From: Candidatus Lloydbacteria bacterium RIFCSPLOWO2_01_FULL_50_20 | GTDB lineage: Bacteria; Patescibacteriota; Minisyncoccia; Phycocordibacterales; UBA6899 | DNA length: 37,572 bases | Direction of reading: 5' to 3' | Assembly (NCBI GenBank): GCA_001821435.1 | Contig: MHLP01000006.1 | Location: forward strand, 1-37,572 | Part shown: one piece after another, positions 23,538 to 30,976 of the stretch | Position numbering within the stretch: position 1 is the first letter of the stretch | Layout: each line of letters starts with the position of its first letter | Program-made: the position numbers and the translations under genes | Notes under the pieces: generated by a model | Told to the model about the DNA's origin: nothing | What the model saw: only the letters and a program-made list of their open reading frames with translations | Database searches by the model: none

Positions 23538-24779
23538 TTATTGAAATATTGCACGCGCTTTTTCGAGACTCGCGACCAATGCATCAACATCTTCTTTGGT
23601 GTTATAGAGGTGGAAACTCGCACGGGTGGTCGCTTTTACTTCGAGAGCAGCGTGGAGCACTTCCGCACAGTGGTGTCCCGGGCGCACGGCGACCCGATCC
23701 CGTGCCAGTATCTCGGCGACATCATGCGGATGAGCAAAATCACAGACGAAAGAGACCACGCCGGCATTCTTCTTGGCATCGTGTTCGGCGAGTACGGAGA
23801 CGCCGGGGATCGACTCGAGTTTTGTCATAGCGTAGGAAGCGATTTCGCTCACGTATTCATGTATGTTTTCAACACCGACTTCCTCCAGATGATCGATCGC
23901 CGCGCCAAGCCCGATCATTCCTCCGATGTTTTTTGTGCCCGCTTCGAAACGTTCGGGTATCGGCGCCCACTCTGCGCCGTCTTTTTCGACACTGGAGATC
24001 ATGTGCCCTCCGAACGAAGACGGTTCAAGCTTCTCAAGCAGGGGTTTCTTGACCCAAAGTATGCCCACGCCCGTCGGCGCCATCATCTTATGGCCGGAAA
24101 AATAGAGCGCATCGACATCAAGCTTTCGCACGTCTAACGGGACGTGTCCTGCCGCAGCGGTCGCATCGACCACGACGATTGCGCCCACCTTGTGTGCCAT
24201 GTCCGCGATCTTCTCCACATCGTTTATCGTTCCGGTCACATTCGATGCGAGTATCACTGAAACGAGAGCGGTCTTTTCGGTGATCAATTTCTCTGCCACA
24301 GCATAATCAAGACCGAAATCCTTGAGCGGAATATATTTCAATTCAAGTTTTGTCCGTTTCGCCAGCTGCTGAAGCGGAACAAGCGCGCTGTGGTGTTCCA
24401 TTTCTGTCGTGACAATGCTTGCCCGCTCTGTCATGACAGTCGGGTCTCCTCCTTCTTTCAAAACGCCCGACTCTTCGAGCGTCCGCACGAGTATATTGCT
24501 CGACTCGGTCGCACCCGAGGTAATGATGATCTCTTCGGCACTCTTTGCATGAATGAATTGCGCGGCTTTCCGACGCGCCTCTTCATACTTATCCGTCGCC
24601 GTGACCGCCTCACTGAAAAGCGCGCGGTGTACGTTCGCGCGATAATCGCGGTAATACTCATCGACCGCGTCAATGACCTTGGCGGGCGTGAGCGATGTTG
24701 CGGCGGAATCAAGGTAGTGATAGCCGTCACTCTTCAGCTGCGGAAAACAATTGCGGATTTTTTGTATGTCGAATGTCAT
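23538..24779 (-). CDS. sufS: cysteine desulfurase SufS
   Basis: 413 residues, class V aminotransferase fold. PLP Lys is in FSGHKMMAPTGVGILW, the early ATSLTPAKV and SGATESSN bind the cofactor, and the persulfide Cys is in RPGHHCAEVLHA. SufS takes sulfur from cysteine and passes it to SufU for cluster building. The ATG lies one base after the sufD stop, and sufU follows after 2 nt, so the three form one tight operon. Confidence 0.95.
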   Translation of the reverse strand: MTFDIQKIRNCFPQLKSDGYHYLDSAATSLTPAKVIDAVDEYYRDYRANVHRALFSEAVTATDKYEEARRKAAQFIHAKSAEEIIITSGATESSNILVRTLEESGVLKEGGDPTVMTERASIVTTEMEHHSALVPLQQLAKRTKLELKYIPLKDFGLDYAVAEKLITEKTALVSVILASNVTGTINDVEKIADMAHKVGAIVVVDATAAAGHVPLDVRKLDVDALYFSGHKMMAPTGVGILWVKKPLLEKLEPSSFGGHMISSVEKDGAEWAPIPERFEAGTKNIGGMIGLGAAIDHLEEVGVENIHEYVSEIASYAMTKLESIPGVSVLAEHDAKKNAGVVSFVCDFAHPHDVAEILARDRVAVRPGHHCAEVLHAALEVKATTRASFHLYNTKEDVDALVASLEKARAIFQ

Positions 24780-24780
24780 A

Positions 24781-26052
24781 TCAAACAGGACGGATACCGG
24801 AAAGTGCGGTCCGAATATCGTTCATTATGGGCTCATTGTCTTCTCCGGGAAAGCCCTGTCTTGAGGACATTCGGCTGAGCCCTTCGGTGCTGAACTCAGG
24901 GTTGAAGCACTCAGTCGAAGCCCCTGTCGAAAAGACCTGCGCAAAGTGCCCTTCGAGAAAAAGCTGTTTGCTTTCCTCGTCGGAAAGACCGCGCAGCTTC
25001 GAATAAAAGGTGTCGGTGTCGCGGATATGCGAGATCGAAAGTTTGTGCGTTGAGAGCACATCTTTGCTGGCGATATCGAGTGACGGAATGGCATCGACTT
25101 CCGCTTTTGGAGAGAGCACGAGAAATCGCGCTTCCTGTCCGCCGTCGACAGCTCGGATGCCTTCCACCATGTCGATCAGTCCGCGATACACCGTCCTTGA
25201 GGTATCTGTGGCAAGCCCCGCCGCGCGGATGCGTGAATGCGTGTGATCCGCAAGATGTTTTGCGGAGGAAAAAACATCAAATTGCGCGGAACCGCCCCCG
25301 AGAATTCCTTCGCGTATCTCCCCTCTGGCCTCATCCCCGATGAGCATATTTTCCGTTCCCGACTTTACCGCGATCGCTCCGGCGAAAATGGCACTCCACG
25401 TTACGGATGAATGCGCCGCGGCTATCCCGCGAGAAGAAAAAAGCGCCGTCGCTCCGTTTGCCAATGTGTGTTTCTGCGTGATACGCACGTGCGCATCGCG
25501 TTCGGTGAGCACAATGACGGTTCTTGCAAAAACACTGGTTTGTTCCCCACCGGAGAGCGCACTCGTCAGCGAAAGTTTAGCGCCTTCTTTTGCGATGACC
25601 ACGACAATATCGGCAGAGCTTCCTTTGGGAACAAGCGTATCGAGATGCAGTGATTCTTCTCTGGGCGTACCGTCCTCCTCAAGCGAAGGCTGTACATACG
25701 CGACGATGCCGGAACGAAAGAGCGCCTGCGCGATGCCGGAAAAATGATCCGTCGCACTCGGAAAGAATTCGCTTTTCATGAGCCCCTCGAGTATCGGTAC
25801 GATCTCTTCCTGAGCGATCGCCTCTTTCCACGTATAGAGTTCAAGTCCTTTTGACGCATCAACATGATAGTCGGCGGTTTGATCGAACGGCACCTCATTT
25901 GGAGGCAATACCGCATGGATGCTGATGCCGTACTTTATCGCCGCGGGAAGCGTCTCGGCATGCCCGGCCTTTTCCGCGCGCCATGACAAAAGCCAAGTTG
26001 GTTCACTTAAACTTTGTGATATTTTTTTAATTTGTTCCGCTATTTTACTCAT
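24781..26052 (-). CDS. sufD: Fe-S cluster assembly protein SufD
   Basis: 423 residues. The C-terminal beta-helix domain of the SufB/SufD family is clear: DEARGEIREGILGGGSAQFDVFSSAKHLADHTHSRIRAAG, VYRGLIDMVEGIRAVDGGQEARFLVLSP and the AEVDAIPSLDIASKDV...HKLSISHIRDTDTFYSKLRGLSDEESKQLFLEGHF motif series (not written here as one run beyond short blocks: GEIREGILGGG, YRGLIDM, SLDIASKDV, SHIRDTD). SufD joins SufB and SufC as scaffold. Residues 374-407 are an insertion derived from a palindromic repeat. Start ATG 26052 overlaps a small upstream frame by 8 nt; the longer in-frame start at 26115 is rejected. Confidence 0.9.
   Translation of the reverse strand: MSKIAEQIKKISQSLSEPTWLLSWRAEKAGHAETLPAAIKYGISIHAVLPPNEVPFDQTADYHVDASKGLELYTWKEAIAQEEIVPILEGLMKSEFFPSATDHFSGIAQALFRSGIVAYVQPSLEEDGTPREESLHLDTLVPKGSSADIVVVIAKEGAKLSLTSALSGGEQTSVFARTVIVLTERDAHVRITQKHTLANGATALFSSRGIAAAHSSVTWSAIFAGAIAVKSGTENMLIGDEARGEIREGILGGGSAQFDVFSSAKHLADHTHSRIRAAGLATDTSRTVYRGLIDMVEGIRAVDGGQEARFLVLSPKAEVDAIPSLDIASKDVLSTHKLSISHIRDTDTFYSKLRGLSDEESKQLFLEGHFAQVFSTGASTECFNPEFSTEGLSRMSSRQGFPGEDNEPIMNDIRTALSGIRPV
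24866..24935. repeat. REP-like palindromic element inside sufD
   Basis: TTCGGCTGAG (24870-24879) pairs with CTCAGTCGAA (24910-24919), with nested CCCT/AGGG and GTGCT/AGCAC pairs between. The same CTTCGGCTGAG...CTCAGTCGAAG core occurs in the tandem repeats at 34204-34382. In sufD it is read in frame and adds about 34 residues near the C-terminus. Confidence 0.65.
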
Positions 26053-26128
26053 ATGTTTGTATTCCCTGGAGCACCATCGAAACGAGGTGCTCGGCAGGCC
26101 ACTCGAGTTCAACAAGTTCGTTCGACAT
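26045..26128 (-). CDS. possible small leader peptide gene upstream of sufD
   Basis: A 27-codon frame (MSNELVELEWPAEHLVSMVL, then QGIQTYE) begins at ATG 26128 and ends in TAA at 26047-26045, overlapping the sufD ATG as TATGAGTAA. The tight overlap suggests translational coupling. No ribosome-binding site is visible for it, and it has no recognised family, so it may instead be an unused frame. Confidence 0.35.
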   Translation of the reverse strand: MSNELVELEWPAEHLVSMVLQGIQTYE

Positions 26129-26148
26129 TTTTTAGATTTTTTTCATAA

Positions 26149-26177
26149 TTGACAAAACGGGTAAACTTTAATATAGT
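26149..26177 (+). promoter_or_regulatory. promoter of small gene between sufD and sufB
   Basis: TTGACA (26149-26154), 17 nt, TATAGT (26172-26177): near-consensus. It lies back-to-back with the sufD operon's control region. Confidence 0.7.
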
Positions 26178-26229
26178 TTTGATAGTTTGTACAGATATAC
26201 TGATATTTTAGAAATGAGGAACCTGACAG

Positions 26230-26475
26230 ATGATTACTGCCATAGAGTTTTTTAAACTTAAGGGAGAAATTCTTGAGGCGACAAAAGAGGGGCGTCTGCA
26301 GGATTGGAACGAACGCATTGGAGAGATCGCACAACTTGCAGAGTTCCAACTCGAAAAAATAAACTGGCAAGGCGCGCCTAACGAGTTGGCGGCGAGGCTT
26401 ATTCATTACGCCGATGTAAGGAGTACGATCGAAAAGTTGGCTCATGCATTGCAAAAATATCGATTCTCAAACTAG
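26230..26475 (+). CDS. small protein of unknown function
   Basis: 81 residues, mostly helical in appearance, with mixed charge and no membrane span: an N-terminal ITAIEFFKLKGEI, a central EFQLEKINWQG and a C-terminal RSTIEKLAHALQKYR. I do not recognise a family. It stands in its own unit with a strong promoter about 50 nt upstream and a terminator directly after, inserted between sufD and sufB on the opposite strand. AGGAA lies 12 nt before the ATG as a weak ribosome-binding site. Confidence 0.6.
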   Translation: MITAIEFFKLKGEILEATKEGRLQDWNERIGEIAQLAEFQLEKINWQGAPNELAARLIHYADVRSTIEKLAHALQKYRFSN

Positions 26476-26487
26476 TTTGTGCTCCTT

Positions 26488-26511
26488 CCGCCTGCCGTAG
26501 GCGGTTTTTTT
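26488..26511 (+). terminator. terminator
   Basis: CCGCCT and AGGCGG (26490-26504) form a short stem followed by T7 that runs straight into the next promoter's TTGACA. Confidence 0.75.
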
Positions 26512-26513
26512 AT

Positions 26514-26542
26514 TTGACAAGGTTTAAAGAGTATAGTACGCT
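26514..26542 (+). promoter_or_regulatory. promoter of small membrane protein gene
   Basis: TTGACA (26514-26519), 17 nt, TACGCT (26537-26542). The -35 begins within three bases of the preceding T-run. Confidence 0.45.
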
Positions 26543-26581
26543 TTTCGTGAGCTGTAAATGCCTCTCAGAAAGGGAACGAAT

Positions 26582-26743
26582 ATGTTCGATGGACGAAAGA
26601 ATCGACTGCTTGGAGTGGCAATATCCGGCGCGTTTGGCACGTTGGGCGGTGTCATCGCCTCAATGCTTGCCGGACCGTTCATGGGCGTTGTCATTGGGGC
26701 CGCAGTGGTGATATTCGGCCTCTATGTCACAAGAAAGATGTAA
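26582..26743 (+). CDS. small membrane protein
   Basis: 53 residues from the ATG at 26582, preceded by AGGGA at good spacing. After a short basic start (FDGRKNRLL) it has two closely spaced hydrophobic, glycine-rich stretches (about 10-28 and 30-48) and ends RKM. It is probably a membrane hairpin. No family is recognised. It is the second unit inserted between sufD and sufB. Confidence 0.6.
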   Translation: MFDGRKNRLLGVAISGAFGTLGGVIASMLAGPFMGVVIGAAVVIFGLYVTRKM

Positions 26744-26746
26744 ACC

Positions 26747-26772
26747 ATCGCCGGAACCGCCGGCGATTTTTC
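26747..26772 (+). terminator. terminator
   Basis: ATCGCCGG and CCGGCGAT form a perfect 8-bp stem around AACCG, followed by T5. sufB converges from the other side. Confidence 0.75.
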
Positions 26773-26778
26773 TATTAT

Positions 26779-28140
26779 CTATCCGACACTCCCGTCCATT
26801 TCAAGCTCGATCAATTTGTTCAACTCCACCGCATACTCGAGCGGAAGGGCTTGCACGATCGGCTCCATAAAACCGCCGACGATGAAGCGGAGCGCTTCTG
26901 ATTCGCTGTAGCCGCGTGATTTAAAATAGAACACTTCCTCCTCCCCTATTTTTCCCACGCGCGCTTCGTGCGAAATGTTTGAATGGCTGTTTTGATTTTT
27001 TATTGAAGGGTAGGTGTTGGAAACCGACTCGCCATCGAGAATAAGCGCATCACACGAAACGGACGACTGCGCATTTTCCGCGCCCGGAAGGATGCGTACG
27101 AAGCCGCGGTAATTTGACACGCCGCCCCCTTTCGAAACCGATTTCGAGTGGATAACGGAAACGGTGTCGGGAGCGATATGTATCGCCTTGGAACCGGTAT
27201 CCTGCACTTGTCCCGTATTCGCCATCACGATGCCGAGCGATTCGCTCCGCGCGCCGCGCTCAAGCAGAAGCGATGACGGATAGAGCATCGTCGTATGCGA
27301 ACCCATATTGCCGTTCACCCATTCCACGGTCGCGTCCTCGAAGACGAGCGCCTTTTTCGTATTGAGGTTGTAGGTATTCTTCGACCAGTTCTCGACACTG
27401 ATATATTTGATGCGCGCATTTTTCTTCACCCACAGCTCGACACATCCGGCATGAAGCGATGAGCCGGTGTATTGCGGCGCCGAACATCCTTCGATGTAGG
27501 TGATCTCGGCTCCCTCATCGGCAATGATGAGCGTGTGCTCGAATTGCGCCGAACGCGCTTTGTTCATGCGGAAATACGCCTGAAGCGGGAGCTCGACTGA
27601 AACTCCTTTCGGCACATAAATGAATGTTCCCCCGCTCCAGACCGCGCCATGAAGCATCGTGAATTTATGATCGGTGATCGGTACGCACTTCGTCATAAAA
27701 TGTTCTTTGACGAGCTCGGGATATTTTTGAAGTGCGACATCCATGTTCTCGAAGATCACTCCTTTCTTCGCGAGCGAATCCTGAATGCGGTGATAGACGA
27801 CACCCGAGTCGAATTGCGCGCCGGCACCCCCCAGGTAATCACGCTCGGCTTTTGGGATCCCGAGCTTTTCGAACGTGTCGGTAATTTCCTTTGGAAGTTC
27901 TTTCCAATCATCGGTTTCTTTCACGTTCGGATCGACATAGTAGGTCATACCTTCGAGATCGAGGCCTGAAAGATCCGGACCCCAATTCGGCATCGGTGTC
28001 GCTTGCCAAAGCGCGAGCGCTTTCAGACGCAGTTCGAGCATCCACTCGGGTTCTTTTTTTGTCGCAGAAATATGCCGCACGAGCATTTCATCCGGGCCGA
28101 CATTGTGTGGGTCTGATTTTTTTGATGATTTATCGGTCAT
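26779..28140 (-). CDS. sufB: Fe-S cluster assembly scaffold SufB
   Basis: 453 residues of the SufB family, near the usual length. Blocks include VPKGVSVELPLQAYFRMN, EGCSAPQYTGSSLHAGCVE with conserved Cys, VEWVNGNMGSHTTMLYP and KNQNSHSNISHEARVGKIGEE. SufB carries the nascent cluster with SufC and SufD. Its own promoter, a 5'-leader hairpin and a CAGGAG ribosome-binding site lie upstream. It is separated from sufD by two small plus-strand genes. Confidence 0.95.
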   Translation of the reverse strand: MTDKSSKKSDPHNVGPDEMLVRHISATKKEPEWMLELRLKALALWQATPMPNWGPDLSGLDLEGMTYYVDPNVKETDDWKELPKEITDTFEKLGIPKAERDYLGGAGAQFDSGVVYHRIQDSLAKKGVIFENMDVALQKYPELVKEHFMTKCVPITDHKFTMLHGAVWSGGTFIYVPKGVSVELPLQAYFRMNKARSAQFEHTLIIADEGAEITYIEGCSAPQYTGSSLHAGCVELWVKKNARIKYISVENWSKNTYNLNTKKALVFEDATVEWVNGNMGSHTTMLYPSSLLLERGARSESLGIVMANTGQVQDTGSKAIHIAPDTVSVIHSKSVSKGGGVSNYRGFVRILPGAENAQSSVSCDALILDGESVSNTYPSIKNQNSHSNISHEARVGKIGEEEVFYFKSRGYSESEALRFIVGGFMEPIVQALPLEYAVELNKLIELEMDGSVG

Positions 28141-28146
28141 ATGGTA

Positions 28147-28224
28147 CTCCTGACCCGTAGCGATCCGTCAGCCGACGGATCTGCTACTGGGTTGACAGTA
28201 TACGGATATATTGTGTTTTTGCAA
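28147..28224 (-). promoter_or_regulatory. sufB promoter and leader hairpin
   Basis: On the minus strand TTGCAA (28224-28219), 16 nt, TATACT (28202-28197). The leader then folds as GATCCGTC/GACGGATC with a 4-nt loop (28181-28162), ending about 10 nt before CAGGAG. A hairpin so close to the ribosome-binding site could affect sufB translation. Confidence 0.5.
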
Positions 28225-28236
28225 CTCGGTGGATAG

Positions 28237-28776
28237 TTATCGTGAAAATCGTCGGAGGCGGAAATCGTTGAGAAAAGCGATCAAATATACGGTTCCGCCC
28301 AGAAGTGTGATGAGGAAAACCTCCAATGACAGATCGAACGCGAAGAGCGCACCGATCGCCCAGAGCCCAAGCGATGCCTGCACGACATAATAAAGCAGAT
28401 GGAATTTCCCGCTGAGCGATACTTTCCCGACGGAGGGAAAACTTGAGTCGGGACGATGACTATCGCATATACTATAAAAATAGAATGCTGAGGCGATGAT
28501 GATCCCCCCGACGGCAACAGTCGCAAGCATGGGCGTATCCCAGAACATCGTCAGTGTGGCCACTGCGCCGATGTCGATCAGCGTAAAACCGATATAATCC
28601 CCCCATGAGGCGGTTGACCAATCATGTAAATAAAGGAATCCATTCCCCTCTTCATCAATGCTTTTTCGCCCGGGAATAAAACCATGTTTTGCTTCGTAGC
28701 GTTCGGCAAGCCACATACTCCCCCAAAGGAGCACGTTCGCGAGAATGGCAATAAACACGATCGAATACAATGTCAT
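28237..28776 (-). CDS. membrane protein of unknown function
   Basis: 179 residues with about five hydrophobic spans (near 4-24, 60-80, 85-103, 122-142 and 148-168). The first loop, between spans one and two, is hydrophilic and contains ERYEAKHGFIPGRKSIDEEG. The C-terminus is basic (FRLRRFSR), placing it in the cytosol. No family is recognised and no neighbour indicates its role. Confidence 0.65.
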   Translation of the reverse strand: MTLYSIVFIAILANVLLWGSMWLAERYEAKHGFIPGRKSIDEEGNGFLYLHDWSTASWGDYIGFTLIDIGAVATLTMFWDTPMLATVAVGGIIIASAFYFYSICDSHRPDSSFPSVGKVSLSGKFHLLYYVVQASLGLWAIGALFAFDLSLEVFLITLLGGTVYLIAFLNDFRLRRFSR

Positions 28777-28852
28777 GGATGACCATAATCATAACAAAAA
28801 AACCGGCCGTATGTGGTCATTTTGACTTCAACATACAAAACAGGGACTGCAT

Positions 28853-29236
28853 TTATCTCGCAAGTCCGAGATTTTTCTTGACCATTGCAACGACCGCGCC
28901 GATGTCGACATCGCTTTTCACCAGATATTCGAAAGTATCCTGTAGCAGTGCTTCGGCGACCTTCTTCGTATCAGAAACATTTGAAAGAATAATGACCTTT
29001 GCGCTTTTTCCCCACGGATCGAGACGCAGCTGATGCAGGAGGTCCATACCGTCCTTTTTCGGGAGAATGAGATCGAGCAAGATGAGGTCAGGATGCTCCG
29101 CTAATGCAACATCCAGTCCCTTCTCGCCATCCTCCGCCTGAAACGTCACAAAACTTTCGTGCTCGAGGTTGTCACGGAGCGCGTTCGAAAGCGGAACATC
29201 GTCTTCGATGATCAATACTTTTTTAATTGTTTTCAT
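28853..29236 (-). CDS. single-domain response regulator (receiver only)
   Basis: 127 residues, CheY-like receiver: VLIIEDDVPLSN, acceptor Asp in LILLDLILPKKDG, Ser in IILSNVSD and Lys in YLVKSDVD. It resembles the REC pair at 7525-8316 (same WGK and LSN/LTN motifs). There is no output domain and no kinase in the window. Three direct repeats lie upstream and may control it. Confidence 0.9.
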   Translation of the reverse strand: MKTIKKVLIIEDDVPLSNALRDNLEHESFVTFQAEDGEKGLDVALAEHPDLILLDLILPKKDGMDLLHQLRLDPWGKSAKVIILSNVSDTKKVAEALLQDTFEYLVKSDVDIGAVVAMVKKNLGLAR

Positions 29237-29277
29237 GTGTTTCTACCCTGAAGAAATAGCTGTTAATTTTGTGATCT

Positions 29278-29311
29278 CATTTTATCACCATTTTATCACT
29301 TCATCTTATCA
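29278..29311 (-). promoter_or_regulatory. triple TGATAARATG repeat upstream of REC gene
   Basis: CATTTTATCA occurs at 29278-29287 and 29289-29298, and CATCTTATCA at 29302-29311. On the minus strand these read TGATAAAATG, TGATAAAATG and TGATAAGATG, 11 and 13 nt apart, suggestive of a protein-binding array. Confidence 0.45.
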
Positions 29312-29361
29312 GTGTCGTGTATGGAGGTCAATTTCTTGGCCCCCGAAGGCGGCCATGTAAC

Positions 29362-29383
29362 AAAACCCCGCCCGTGGGCGGGA
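29362..29383 (-). terminator. terminator of mlaC-like gene
   Basis: CCCGCCC/GGGCGGG (29367-29382) with four T residues on the minus strand, directly after the stop. Confidence 0.6.
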
Positions 29384-29387
29384 TCCA

Positions 29388-30044
29388 TCATTTCAGAAAT
29401 TCCTGATTTTTTTTCGAGAGTTCCGCGATAAGCCCGTCAATACCGGACTCCTTGACCTTTGCGCTGAATGTCTCTCTATATGTCGACACGAGACTCACGC
29501 CGTCAACGACAATGTTGTACACCTTCCATCCAGCGGAGGTTTTTTCCATAGAAACACCGAACTTGATCACCTGTGCTTTCTTTTTCAGCTCCAGACGAAC
29601 CGTGACATCGGTGTCTTTCGGTGTCATGCGAAACGGCTTAAATTCCGGAGTGTGGGCGCGCAAAATGATAAAAATTCCCGAATAGGTGTTGAGGAGAAGC
29701 GTGCGAAATTCTGCTGTCAGCTCTTCCTGCTGTTTCACTGTCGCCTTGCGCCAATGCACACCAAGAGCAAGTCGGGTCATGCGCGCGAAATCAAAATGGG
29801 GCTCGACGATGAGCTGAACATCTCTTATGAGTTTTTTGTGGTCTTTCAGTTCTCCCGTGGATTTCACGGTAGCTTCCACGGTCAGCCTCATGACCTCTTC
29901 GGTGATACTTCTGACCAGCGCGTCGGGCTGAACGTCTTTGACCGCTTCAGCAACCGGAGGCGACGCCCCCATCGTCGGTACTGAGACAGCAAACACGGCA
30001 AACAGGATGAAACAAAAGCGTCCAAGCGGGCGAACAAGTGGCAT
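29388..30044 (-). CDS. secreted MlaC/Ttg2D-family protein
   Basis: 218 residues. A signal peptide is clear (basic PLVRPLGR, hydrophobic core to about residue 22, cleavage near SVPTMGA). The mature part matches the MlaC family: VEPHFDFARMTRLALGVHWR, EFRTLLLNTYSGIF, TVRLELKKKAQVIKFGVSM and WKVYNIVVDGVSLVSTYR. In diderms MlaC carries phospholipid between outer and inner membrane with MlaFEDB and MlaA. No other mla gene is in the window, and CPR bacteria are not known for outer membranes, so this may be an acquired or repurposed lipid-binding protein. Start supported by AAGGAA. Confidence 0.85.
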   Translation of the reverse strand: MPLVRPLGRFCFILFAVFAVSVPTMGASPPVAEAVKDVQPDALVRSITEEVMRLTVEATVKSTGELKDHKKLIRDVQLIVEPHFDFARMTRLALGVHWRKATVKQQEELTAEFRTLLLNTYSGIFIILRAHTPEFKPFRMTPKDTDVTVRLELKKKAQVIKFGVSMEKTSAGWKVYNIVVDGVSLVSTYRETFSAKVKESGIDGLIAELSKKNQEFLK

Positions 30045-30152
30045 ACATTTTCCTTGAATGAGCGATCTTCATCAAGGGTAACCCCCGCGATTATTTCCCG
30101 CAAGCGGCAAAATGACAAAATGGCGTTCGGAGGATCGTATTTTTACGCATAC

Positions 30153-30181
30153 TTGACAGAATCATATAAAAAAGATATTTT
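30153..30181 (+). promoter_or_regulatory. promoter of zinc-ribbon gene
   Basis: TTGACA (30153-30158), 17 nt, TATTTT (30176-30181), about 50 nt before the start. Confidence 0.55.
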
Positions 30182-30229
30182 ATCATCATAATTACGTAGC
30201 GTTCCTTTCAACAGCCCAGGAGACCGCCG

Positions 30230-30493
30230 ATGCCGGAGAAATATTTTCTTGAGATCGCCAACTGCCCCAAATGCATGACGCCGCTGCAGGTTGGTTCATA
30301 TCTCAAGCAATTTTGCCCGTCGTGTCAATGGACAAGTGACGGCGCACCCGCGCCTGAAAAAGTCCTGTGTTGCAGCAAATGCAAACATCCGCTCACGGTC
30401 ACCAGCCCGCGTTGGAGTGTTTATTGCCTCAGTTGCATTTTTACTCCGGCCAGGACGGACATCACCCTCGAACCCCGCAAAGCGGCGGCCTAG
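30230..30493 (+). CDS. small double zinc-ribbon protein
   Basis: 87 residues with four Cys-x-x-Cys knuckles: CPKC, CPSC, CSKC and CLSC, at about residues 12, 29, 48 and 66. They pair into two zinc ribbons. No catalytic motif is present; a nucleic-acid- or protein-binding role is likely. It forms its own unit with promoter and terminator. GGAGACC precedes the ATG. Confidence 0.7.
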   Translation: MPEKYFLEIANCPKCMTPLQVGSYLKQFCPSCQWTSDGAPAPEKVLCCSKCKHPLTVTSPRWSVYCLSCIFTPARTDITLEPRKAAA

Positions 30494-30504
30494 CCGACGC
30501 TCAG

Positions 30505-30530
30505 ACCCCGCCGTGTGCGGGGCTTTTTTA
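30505..30530 (+). terminator. terminator with GCGGGGCTTTTTTATTT tail
   Basis: CCCCGC (30506-30511) and GCGGGG (30517-30522), then CTTTTTTATTTC. The same tail recurs after many small genes in this region. Confidence 0.8.
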
Positions 30531-30605
30531 TTTCCAAGAATGTTTTTTCTTGACTCAAAAATGCCAAGGTGGGAGGATGCCGAAAGATGAACGAACGGAG
30601 CAAGC

Positions 30606-30866
30606 ATGGAATTCGCAGTTAGAGGAGACACGCTCCTCATTACCGAGAACGGAAAACTCATTGACCGGGTCAGGATCAGATTTGCCGAAGAAACAGGAAA
30701 CGGACGGATCCTTCACGTGTCGAGCATGATGCGCACCGAGAACAGATACTATGAGATCGGCGAAGTGAGCGATGAAACTTGGCAAGTGCTTTCCGACAGA
30801 TCGCTCGAAGCTGCGAGAGAAAACTACAGACCAGGCCAACCGACCCTCACGCTTGAGATCGAGTGA
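30606..30866 (+). CDS. small protein of unknown function
   Basis: 86 residues, soluble and acidic, with a beta-rich N-terminus (EFAVRGDTLLITENGKLID) and a helical tail (SLEAARENYRPG). No family is recognised. CGGAG lies 5 nt before the ATG. The end of this gene and its terminator are partly duplicated at 31647-31688. Confidence 0.6.
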   Translation: MEFAVRGDTLLITENGKLIDRVRIRFAEETGNGRILHVSSMMRTENRYYEIGEVSDETWQVLSDRSLEAARENYRPGQPTLTLEIE

Positions 30867-30872
30867 CACATC

Positions 30873-30898
30873 GCCCCGCAATATGCGGAGCTTTTTAT
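30873..30898 (+). terminator. terminator
   Basis: CCCCGCA/TGCGGAG stem and CTTTTTATTT, which runs into the next promoter's TTGATA. Confidence 0.7.
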
Positions 30899-30927
30899 TT
30901 GATAATTTTTATATTAAATGATATAGT
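30899..30927 (+). promoter_or_regulatory. promoter
   Basis: TTGATA (30899-30904), 17 nt, TATAGT (30922-30927). It starts inside the preceding terminator's tail. Confidence 0.65.
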
Positions 30928-30976
30928 TCAACCCAGCCAATCTGTTTTTCGTCTCATTTCACCGAAAGGAGTCCTG

